NCBI GenBank assembly: GCA_022561485.1
Contig: JADFRD010000014.1
Span: 1-34,555, forward strand
Length of the DNA: 34,555 bases
Direction of reading: 5' to 3'
From: Fidelibacterota bacterium
Lineage (GTDB): Bacteria > Fidelibacterota > Marinisomatia > Marinisomatales > TCS55
The translations under genes and the position numbers were made by a program. Below are positions 15,414 through 21,524 of this stretch, one piece after another. Within the stretch, counting starts at the first letter, position 1; every line of letters starts with the position of its first letter. The notes under the pieces are model-generated. The model did no database searches. It was not told the origin of the DNA and saw nothing but the letters and a program-made list of their open reading frames with translations.

Positions 15414-16670
15414 TTATTTAATCAATATAACTTTCTGATTCTCCACAAACTCTCCACTCTGCAGCCGTACAAAATACACCCCGCTGGGAAAATGGCCAGC
15501 GTTCCAAATGATCTCATGTTCGCCACGAGTGAGCGGTTTATTTATGAGCGTTTCCACAAGCCTCCCGGTGATATCAAATATTTGTAGAGAAGCATGGCTA
15601 TTCGTTTCTACTGAAAACCAAATGGTTGTAGTGGGGTTGAAAGGATTGGGGTAGGCTGGATATAGTTTGAAATTATTAGGGATTGGATTTTCATCTTCTT
15701 GTACACCAATCAATTCCGGATTGCGAAACAGAAAAAATATCCATTTTGCCACTGACAGGTCAGTTGCTCCTACTGCTGGTGTATATAAGTAAACATAAAT
15801 TTGGTACGGGTATTCTGCAAATTCATGAACCAAGGATAAGGTTCTAATATGTTGGTAGGCAGAATCTGCAGTTTCAGGTAATTGTCCATTATCCAAAGAA
15901 ATTTCATTCAAATAGCTATATTCAAGTGTATCAGGATCTGGAGCATAATCAAATTCAACAGAAAAAGAATCGGCATGGAAGAAAGTATCCGGATAAATTA
16001 TTTCACCCTGTCCCATCCATACAATTGTTGCAAAGAATACAGTATCACCTGTTGATGAATAGTTGAATTGGATAGAACCAAAATCTCCCGGCTCTAAAAA
16101 TATCACATCAAATGGAAAACTGCTAAAATCACATTCAGTACACATGGGAATATTCAAAACAGTCCCTTCCTCAAATTCTCCTGTTTGATAATCGCAGATT
16201 AATATACCAAAAGATGCAGAATCATCTGGAAGATTATCAATCTCCAGGTTTTCAACATATTTAAATGAAGCGGTGTCCCAGTCATTTGATTCATAATTAT
16301 AAAATGGTTTCATTAAGCTGTGATACGCACCAGAAATTTGTTGATCCCAAGTCCAAGTCCTCAATACACTCACCCAAATTTCGGCTAAACTGTCTCCCGG
16401 ATTTATAGTATAATAATTATCTATTGGTATAAAAGAAATACCATCAACATCAGTCCCACTTGAATCAATTAGAAGCCAATCATACCATCCAAAATATACA
16501 AAATTGATTGTATCATTACTTAAGTTTATCATTTTCAGATTCGCGATCATTGTGTCGCCAAGACTGTATTCAGCTTTATCCAGGGTAATTGAATAAGAGT
16601 ATTCATCAGTAACAACTTGTCCAAAAACAATGGAATATATGATCAAGTGATTTAATATTATTTTTTTCAT
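15414..16670 (-). CDS. Secreted protein with BsuPI-like domain and C-terminal T9SS-style sorting domain
   Basis: A 418-residue exported protein with an N-terminal signal (MKKIILNHLIIYSIVFGQ). Residues about 25-120 are beta-rich and resemble the BsuPI/intracellular proteinase inhibitor fold (TLDKAEYSLGDTMIANLKMI), a tentative call. The middle has LPDDSASFGILICDYQTGEF, a segment duplicated in the pseudogene upstream. The C-terminal 80-90 residues are a FlgD-like sorting domain: LYPAYPNPFNPTTTIWFS, ITGRLVETL, PSGVYFVRLQSG, ending in KVILIK. Domains of this kind direct type IX secretion or surface attachment in FCB bacteria. ATG is preceded by AGGAGC and lies 8 nt after the stop of the upstream gene, so they share an operon. 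Confidence 0.82.
   Translation of the reverse strand: MKKIILNHLIIYSIVFGQVVTDEYSYSITLDKAEYSLGDTMIANLKMINLSNDTINFVYFGWYDWLLIDSSGTDVDGISFIPIDNYYTINPGDSLAEIWVSVLRTWTWDQQISGAYHSLMKPFYNYESNDWDTASFKYVENLEIDNLPDDSASFGILICDYQTGEFEEGTVLNIPMCTECDFSSFPFDVIFLEPGDFGSIQFNYSSTGDTVFFATIVWMGQGEIIYPDTFFHADSFSVEFDYAPDPDTLEYSYLNEISLDNGQLPETADSAYQHIRTLSLVHEFAEYPYQIYVYLYTPAVGATDLSVAKWIFFLFRNPELIGVQEDENPIPNNFKLYPAYPNPFNPTTTIWFSVETNSHASLQIFDITGRLVETLINKPLTRGEHEIIWNAGHFPSGVYFVRLQSGEFVENQKVILIK
16149..16234. repeat. 86-bp segment duplicated at 18155-18240
   Basis: Aligned by eye without gaps, 78 of 86 bases agree between 16149-16234 (inside the intact BsuPI-like protein gene) and 18155-18240 (inside the pseudogene). 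Both are in the same orientation and encode the LPDDSASFGILICDYQTGEF region. Confidence 0.85.
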
Positions 16671-16678
16671 TTCCGCTC

Positions 16679-18016
16679 CTATTTCATTAAAATAACTTTT
16701 CGAGTTTGTGAAATATCACCTGAAACCAGCCGTACAAAATAAACACCGCTGGGAAGGTTACGGGCATTCCAGGTGATTTCGTGGTCACCAGTGGTGATTT
16801 GTTCGTTGATTAACGTTTCCACCAGCCGGCCTGTTATATTGTAAATATGTAGAGACACGGCATGCCGTGTCTCTACCGAAAATCGGATGGTGGTGGTTGA
16901 GTTAAATGGGTTGGGATATGCTGGATACAGGGCAAAAGATAGTGGTATATGTGTCTCTTCAATCGATAGTTCATCCAGATCCATTCGATAGACGCCACTC
17001 CAAGGTACTGCCATGTATAAATAACCATCCCACGATAAATCAATACCTTTGATTGGTCCACTGAAATTCAACGGTATTTGGATCCAATTTTCGCCCACAT
17101 CTCCACTGTAAAAAAGAATAGCGCTGGTTGTATCCAAACAGTCACCACCAGCTGCAAACACTCTTCCATTTACTGGATCGTAAACAATTTCATCAAGATA
17201 ATTACAGCCTCCAGCATTCAGAACAATTTCCCAATTCACACCTCCATCCAAAGATCTGCTTATCTCCCATCCGTGAGTAACAAAAATGGTTCCAAAATCA
17301 GAGTAGGTAGAATCGATATCGAAGTCAAAAGCAACTACTCCTCCGGGCGGATAGATATACTCCCAAGAATCACCGTAGTCGAATGACTTAATCAATAAAA
17401 TTCCTGTAAACCCCTCACTTCCACCGGCCAGTACAAATCCGCCGACATTTTCTTTTGTTCTGACATAAATAACACCCGAACCTTCATCTCCAGGGCTTTC
17501 GTAGATTGGTGTCCACGTGGAATCTCCCCACAGCTGCCGATAAAGGGCGTCACCTGTTGCAGCATATTTTTCTCCACAGATAGTAAAATCAGGAAAACCG
17601 GCTAACTGATAAACGCCTTCTGCCAGAGAGTACGATATACCGAAACTGTTTGGAATAAACTCATCCCCCATGAAGCTACAGTAAACATAGTTCGAATCTT
17701 CATCATCAGGAAACAGACCGGCTGTTATTCCCCATCCAATGGGTCCGCTATCATGTGGGTAAACGGCTGTTACATTCTTTCCTTCGAGACCCATATTTAT
17801 CCATGATGAATCTGGTAGATTGTTGGAATATTGGTAAAAGACTCCATCTCCATCAGTGCCTATAACTATAGCCGACCCATACATCCCCATGGAGGTAATC
17901 AACTTTCCATCCAGACCCAGGAATTCTACTTGAGGCTGGCTGTTGGCTGTCGTGGTAATAACGAAACACAATGTCACAACTATCAAGAGGTTAGACCGAG
18001 TCTGTACCCAACTCAC
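16679..18016 (-). CDS. Secreted beta-propeller-like protein with C-terminal T9SS-style sorting domain
   Basis: A 445-residue exported protein. Residues 30-350 contain repeated beta-strand phrases such as FDYGDSWEYI, SLDGGVNWEIVL and SGDVGENWIQIPL, the Asp-box-like (SxDxGxxW) pattern of sialidase/photosystem-assembly propellers. The C-terminal domain reads LYPAYPNPFNSTTTIRFS ... ITGRLVETL ... PSGVYFVRLVSG, as in the neighbour. The best start is a GTG at 18016 followed by a signal segment (LLIVVTLCFVITTTANSQ); it overlaps the stop of the upstream pseudogene (GTGA), so it was once translationally coupled to it. A 28-bp perfect palindrome lies in the sorting domain, encoding VETRHAVSL. The ligand or role is unknown; surface attachment is likely. 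Confidence 0.8.
   Translation of the reverse strand: MSWVQTRSNLLIVVTLCFVITTTANSQPQVEFLGLDGKLITSMGMYGSAIVIGTDGDGVFYQYSNNLPDSSWINMGLEGKNVTAVYPHDSGPIGWGITAGLFPDDEDSNYVYCSFMGDEFIPNSFGISYSLAEGVYQLAGFPDFTICGEKYAATGDALYRQLWGDSTWTPIYESPGDEGSGVIYVRTKENVGGFVLAGGSEGFTGILLIKSFDYGDSWEYIYPPGGVVAFDFDIDSTYSDFGTIFVTHGWEISRSLDGGVNWEIVLNAGGCNYLDEIVYDPVNGRVFAAGGDCLDTTSAILFYSGDVGENWIQIPLNFSGPIKGIDLSWDGYLYMAVPWSGVYRMDLDELSIEETHIPLSFALYPAYPNPFNSTTTIRFSVETRHAVSLHIYNITGRLVETLINEQITTGDHEITWNARNLPSGVYFVRLVSGDISQTRKVILMK
16848..16875. repeat. 28-bp perfect palindrome inside a coding region
   Basis: GTAGAGACACGGCA (16848-16861) is followed directly by its exact reverse complement (16862-16875). In frame it encodes VETRHAVSL in the sorting domain. 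The paralogous gene has a 28-bp stretch at the same place (15584-15611) with the same GTAGAGA start and TTTCTAC end but without central symmetry. Palindromes beginning GTAGAGAC and ending GTCTCTAC recur as dispersed small elements in several bacterial groups. Confidence 0.75.
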
Positions 18017-18313
18017 TTCAGCACCACAAGTTTTCGTGTTAACAGCATGCCTCCAGATGACAGCCGGCAGAAGTAGATGCTACTAACAACATTACTTGCA
18101 TCCCACATCACCTCATACTCACCACTCACAAATTCACCATTCACAGCACAAAGGAACATTCAAAACAATCCTTTCCTCAAATTCTCCTGTTTGATAATCA
18201 CAAATTAAAATTCCAAAAGATGCAGAATCATCTGGCAGATCAAAGTTAATCTGTGGTAATATGACAGAAATAAAAATGTTTGTGGTCAAAAACCATTTAA
18301 CTAATTGTTTCAT
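18013..18313 (-). pseudogene. Collapsed paralogue of the secreted T9SS-domain proteins
   Basis: It begins at an ATG with a good ribosome site (GGAGG) and a signal peptide (MKQLVKWFLTTNIFISVILP). It then jumps at once into LPDDSASFGILICDYQTGEF, which lies mid-protein in the intact paralogue, and stops at about 18134. In a different frame the same strand continues with GEFVSGEYEVMWDASNVVSS and RLSSGGMLLTRKLVVLK, the tail of a sorting domain, ending at TGA 18013-18015. So signal peptide, a short middle segment and the C-terminal tail survive, while about 300 codons between them are deleted and the frame is broken near 18145. Its stop overlaps the GTG start of the downstream propeller gene, confirming it was an operon member. 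Confidence 0.8.
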
Positions 18314-18365
18314 CCTGAACCTCCGTTCGGTAAAAATTAAATATAAACATACCCCCCCAACAGCT

Positions 18366-18590
18366 TTTTTGGGTAATCCGGTACAAATCAGCGGAATGGT
18401 TGTTGATGTCTGCCCCAATCGCGGCTGCTGGATTGATGTATCCAGCGATAAACCCCAAGAAAAAGTGGATGATGGTGTTATTGTGTTTCGTATTACTGCA
18501 AAAGAAAGAAAGGAATCACAGGCAGGGGGTGCATGGCTTACAGGAACCGGTGTTTTGATTACCTTTACATTTTATTTTCATTATCTATGA
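18366..18590 (+). pseudogene. Remnant of a DUF4920-like gene
   Basis: On the plus strand, FLGNPVQISGMVVDVCPNRG continues with CWIDVSSDKPQEK and DGVIVFRITAKERKE. This matches the core of DUF4920 proteins (G-x-V-x-DVC-x2-x-GCW, then DGVIVF). Intact relatives are secreted proteins of about 150 residues or more. Here the N-terminal part is missing: upstream DNA is occupied by the start of the pseudogene on the other strand, and a run of seven C lies at the boundary. The C-terminal part dissolves into non-family sequence. No start codon fits. Probably a dead fragment, possibly once linked to the adjacent redox genes. Confidence 0.6.
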
Positions 18591-18621
18591 TATAATAAAA
18601 TTTCCCCCAAATAGATTTCTT

Positions 18622-19116
18622 TCATTTATCGGTTTTAATTAATTCAGTTAACAAAATGAAGACTATCACATAATATGAAGTATACATGATAATCCCTGAG
18701 AACATCGCGATTAATGCAAACACTGAATGTAAATACCGTAATCCCCACAAAGAACCAAATGTGATCAGTACGGACACAAGAGGTTCTATCATTAAAAAGA
18801 TTTTCCAACCGGGAGAAAGTTTTGAACTGAAAAAGGTAATCCCCCCCAAAATAAAAAATATAAATGCAAAAGCAATGATATGTGTGTGCGTAGACAATAA
18901 CATTCCTGAAAAGGATTTTGGATATTTATCAGGGATTTCAAACTCTTCATCCATAACCGTACCCTGATAGTTCTCTATGGCGCCACCAACTGAAAAATTT
19001 GTTTCATAATTCAGATAGATCAATCCAATAGTGACTCCGACGGTAAGAACTGTTAAAAATACAGCCAAAAAAATCCGCATTTGCAGCGGCCATTTTTTCA
19101 ATGGTAGAATCTCCAT
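18622..19116 (-). CDS. Four-helix membrane protein with intramembrane histidines
   Basis: A 164-residue integral membrane protein with predicted helices at about 13-34, 74-95, 105-125 and 128-158 and a soluble loop at 38-72 between helices 1 and 2. Helix 2 starts STHTHIIAFAFIFF, with H77 and H79, and helix 4 starts RYLHSVFALIAMF, with H130. Paired histidines in a four-helix bundle can ligate b-type heme, so a membrane cytochrome b-like role is possible but unproven. The family is not recognised. Its ATG shares one base with the TAA of the FMN-binding gene upstream, indicating tight coupling; it is the last gene of the porin-FMN operon. A run of seven G on the coding strand spans GG in FILGGITF. 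Confidence 0.7.
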   Translation of the reverse strand: MEILPLKKWPLQMRIFLAVFLTVLTVGVTIGLIYLNYETNFSVGGAIENYQGTVMDEEFEIPDKYPKSFSGMLLSTHTHIIAFAFIFFILGGITFFSSKLSPGWKIFLMIEPLVSVLITFGSLWGLRYLHSVFALIAMFSGIIMYTSYYVIVFILLTELIKTDK

Positions 19117-19724
19117 TATGGGTTGTCCTTTATTTCATTAAATAATAAAGACAGCTTCATAACACCGGCTGTCATGGAATTTACAGAAATGGTCGCTCCG
19201 GAAATTCCATCAATTTCAGATCCGACCAAAAAAGATGACTTATATGAACGACCTGCAAATTGACTATTCCATCTCCTACTTTCAATTTCGCCACCAATGG
19301 CTTCTCGATATTTAACAACGTGGGTGGATCGTATGGTGCCGTCGGTGTCAAAATTGACCAAAAAAGTAATGGGCATTGTCTTTCCCTTTACATTATCCAA
19401 TAATGCATAACCAATGATGGTATCATTTTTAGTAATTTTCCATACATAGATAAAATTTTTATAAAACTTTTGGTATACTTTTTTCTCAATACGGTTACGA
19501 ATGGTTTTATCCATAGTATATTTTTCGAAAGTAAGAGATACATGTTTACCAAAATCATCGAGAATCAATTCTTCTGCCTTATCCCGGACTCCACCGAAGA
19601 TTAGTCCCATCGAAAATATGGTAAAGGCCGCAACGCGAAGCCACAGCCTTCTGCAATACCACTGACTTAAGAAATTAAAAACTATAGCCGAAACCAATAT
19701 TGATCTGCGTTTTTGAATCTTCAT
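19116..19724 (-). CDS. Membrane-anchored FMN-binding domain protein with flavinylation motif
   Basis: Residues about 60-200 form an FMN-binding domain of the RnfG/NqrC type: IIGYALLDNVKGKTMPITF, VVKYREAIGGEIESRRW, FAGRS, and IDGISGATISVNSMTAGV. SGATIS matches the (S/D)-G-A-T-x-(S/T) motif whose Thr (about T178) is covalently linked to FMN by the ApbE transferase outside the cytoplasm. An N-terminal hydrophobic segment (AAFTIFSMGLIFGG) should anchor it in the inner membrane facing the periplasm. The start is uncertain: an open frame begins at 19769, but the ATG at 19724 (MKIQKRRS) is preferred; even so it overlaps the end of the porin gene by 50 nt. No ApbE gene is in the window. Confidence 0.82.
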   Translation of the reverse strand: MKIQKRRSILVSAIVFNFLSQWYCRRLWLRVAAFTIFSMGLIFGGVRDKAEELILDDFGKHVSLTFEKYTMDKTIRNRIEKKVYQKFYKNFIYVWKITKNDTIIGYALLDNVKGKTMPITFLVNFDTDGTIRSTHVVKYREAIGGEIESRRWNSQFAGRSYKSSFLVGSEIDGISGATISVNSMTAGVMKLSLLFNEIKDNP

Positions 19725-20754
19725 CCGATTCTTTTTTATGCGTGCCATATTCCAATTTAAATGCCACATTTGAAATAGGCCAGTAGGTTATGCCGAAGCG
19801 TTTAATGGTATAATGTTGTCCAGGATCATCGTTTCCGCGGTTGTAATCAGACATGCGTACCCAAGGCATCAGTTTACCTTTCAAGCCAAGGACTGATCCC
19901 AAATTATAACCGAGATCCATATAATAACCACCGCTTGTTTCGTATCCTAAAGGGTTATTTTCATATGAAATCTGTCCATATTCTAAAACAGCATAAATGT
20001 TGTTTGCATCATATTTCGCATTTATTTCCATCAATAAAATTCCAACACTGGCAGTATCAGCCTCATTTACAATTTTATTACCTTTATCATCAGTTGTAAA
20101 ATAATCAGATGTAGGAGCATTATTTATGGTTAATGAACCGCCGATACGAAGTCCTTTAATTCCAGAATAATTGACACTGATATTTTTGACCATATCATAA
20201 GCAGTGGATTTATACCCTTTTTTACGTCCGCCACGAATACCTTTGCCAATGCCATCACCATTAAGATCTTCCAGCAAAACAAAGCGCAAGTTGATTCCGG
20301 CAATATTTCCATATACAGCTACTCCATTGCCGAACCATGTTGTGGGGATAACGTATTTACTGTATTCCGGTCGTTCCACACTTAAGAATAATGGGGGTTC
20401 ATGGTATTCATTGATGATTCCAACTGAAGGAAGAATTACACCTGCTTGGAAACCAAAATGGTTAGTATGATAATTCACAAAAGCCTGTTCCAGCTCCAGT
20501 TCTCCTTCACCTTCTTTTACAAAATTATGTTCTAATTCAACTTCTGACTTAAAGGACCATTCTTCCGAAAAAGCATAGCCATAATAAATGATAAAACGGT
20601 GAAAGTCTAATATTGTAGTAGAGGCATCTTTGCCACTTTGACTATTATTATAATGGAGTTCGCCATAACCGCCAATTGAGTAGCCCGGTTCGAAAAATTC
20701 GTCTTGCGCTATCAGTCCTGATATGAATAAAACTCCCCAAATTATTTTTTGCAT
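19675..20754 (-). CDS. Outer-membrane beta-barrel porin-like protein
   Basis: A 359-residue exported protein with signal peptide (MQKIIWGVLFISGLIAQ) and alternating hydrophobic/polar strands throughout, ending in a C-terminal aromatic (IGFGYSF), the BamA recognition hallmark. Features such as SIGGYGELHYN, EVELEHNF, GEGELELEQAFVNYH, FQAGVILPSVGIINEYHEPP and GNGVAVYG resemble phosphate-selective porin O/P-type or related FCB porins. It is first in a three-gene operon with the FMN-binding and four-helix membrane proteins. AAGGA precedes the ATG. The divergent upstream region contains two palindromes. Which solute it passes is unknown; the redox neighbours suggest a role in envelope electron transfer or metal handling, which is inference. 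Confidence 0.85.
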   Translation of the reverse strand: MQKIIWGVLFISGLIAQDEFFEPGYSIGGYGELHYNNSQSGKDASTTILDFHRFIIYYGYAFSEEWSFKSEVELEHNFVKEGEGELELEQAFVNYHTNHFGFQAGVILPSVGIINEYHEPPLFLSVERPEYSKYVIPTTWFGNGVAVYGNIAGINLRFVLLEDLNGDGIGKGIRGGRKKGYKSTAYDMVKNISVNYSGIKGLRIGGSLTINNAPTSDYFTTDDKGNKIVNEADTASVGILLMEINAKYDANNIYAVLEYGQISYENNPLGYETSGGYYMDLGYNLGSVLGLKGKLMPWVRMSDYNRGNDDPGQHYTIKRFGITYWPISNVAFKLEYGTHKKESDEDSKTQINIGFGYSF

Positions 20755-20796
20755 TTTTAATTCCTTAACATAAAAGGTTAGATTATTTATTGATAA

Positions 20797-20811
20797 TGAG
20801 ATTAAATCTCA
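20797..20811. promoter_or_regulatory. Palindrome TGAGATT-A-AATCTCA
   Basis: Perfect 7-bp arms around a single A, located in the divergent region about 45 bp upstream of the porin start. Its core AGATTAAATCT is repeated exactly just before the Na/phosphate cotransporter gene (27583-27593), so it may be an operator. Confidence 0.4.
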
Positions 20812-20826
20812 ATATTAAATTACTAT

Positions 20827-20854
20827 AAAAACTGTCTGGGTGCAACCAGTTTTT
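20827..20854. promoter_or_regulatory. Inverted repeat AAAAACTG ... CAGTTTTT
   Basis: Perfect 8-bp arms separated by 12 nt between the divergent porin and TetR genes. The ends in A and T runs would let it act as a bidirectional terminator or as an operator; position favours regulation. Confidence 0.35.
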
Positions 20855-20895
20855 ACAATTTAGTTAGGAAAAAGTACGATGATTACATAATATAG

Positions 20896-20909
20896 ACTGA
20901 CCGGTCGGT
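20896..20909. promoter_or_regulatory. Putative TetR-family operator (ACTGACCGGTCGGT)
   Basis: A near-palindrome centred on GACCGGTC, with one mismatched pair in 14 bp, ending 7 nt before the ATG of the TetR regulator. GACCGGTC-type sites are typical of TetR-family repressors, including fatty-acid and phenylacetate regulators. Occupancy would block the regulator's own start region and the fad operon behind it. Confidence 0.6.
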
Positions 20910-20916
20910 TTAGTTT

Positions 20917-21513
20917 ATGAATGAATCATTACAGAATCAACGTAAAGAACAGATTTTAGACGCAGCGCTTAAAGTTCTCGTTCAAAACGGGTATGAACAA
21001 TCCCGTATGGATGATGTGGTCAAATTATCCAAATTGAGTAAAGGCGCCATCTATTGGTATTACAAATCCAAAAAGGAAATGTACCTGGACCTGGTCAATT
21101 TCTGGGTTCTTCGTTACAGCGTCAATTTAAACCACATTGTTGAAGAAGAGGCGCTACCATCTCTTCAACTAAAAGACCTGTTTCAATATTTTATCGACCA
21201 ATATGAATCAGACCCCCAACCCTTTATAGCACTGACCGATTTTTGGTCTATGGCGCAAAAGGATGAGGATTTCAGGAAAAAACTGCAGAAAGTATATACC
21301 CATTTCCTGGAATTGCTTGAAGGAATTATCGATCGTGGAGTCAAATCAGGTGAATTTAAAAAACTGGATGTTCGTATGACGGCCCTTTCCATCATGGTTA
21401 ATATTGAATCAATTAACTGGTTTACCTTGTTTGAAATCCATGGTGTCAGCGTTAAAGAATACATGGAAACAATCATTGACTTCATCCTTTCAGGTATTAT
21501 GAAAAAACATTAG
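20917..21513 (+). CDS. TetR-family transcriptional regulator, probably of the fad operon
   Basis: A 198-residue regulator. The N-terminal DNA-binding domain is clear: KEQILDAALKVLVQNGYEQS, then the helix-turn-helix DVVKLSKLSKGAIYWYYKSK, the standard TetR pattern (A-xx-x-GxSKGxxYxYFxSKEx). The remaining 145 residues form the helical ligand-binding domain and do not identify the ligand. It is the first gene of the run with fadE (11 nt downstream), fadA and fadN. With the operator-like palindrome immediately before its start, it is likely an autoregulated repressor released by acyl-CoA, in the manner of FadR-type TetR proteins. The ligand assignment is inference from context. Confidence 0.9.
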   Translation: MNESLQNQRKEQILDAALKVLVQNGYEQSRMDDVVKLSKLSKGAIYWYYKSKKEMYLDLVNFWVLRYSVNLNHIVEEEALPSLQLKDLFQYFIDQYESDPQPFIALTDFWSMAQKDEDFRKKLQKVYTHFLELLEGIIDRGVKSGEFKKLDVRMTALSIMVNIESINWFTLFEIHGVSVKEYMETIIDFILSGIMKKH

Positions 21514-21524
21514 GAGAAAATCAT

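Noticed and set aside
18261-18365. Start of the plus-strand frame before the DUF4920-like remnant
   Set aside because: These residues are antisense to the signal peptide and ribosome site of the collapsed secreted gene and have no family resemblance.
18839-18848. Seven-C run as a phase-variation tract
   Set aside because: The run is short and reads correctly in frame as GG in the membrane protein; seven bases alone are weak evidence for phase switching.
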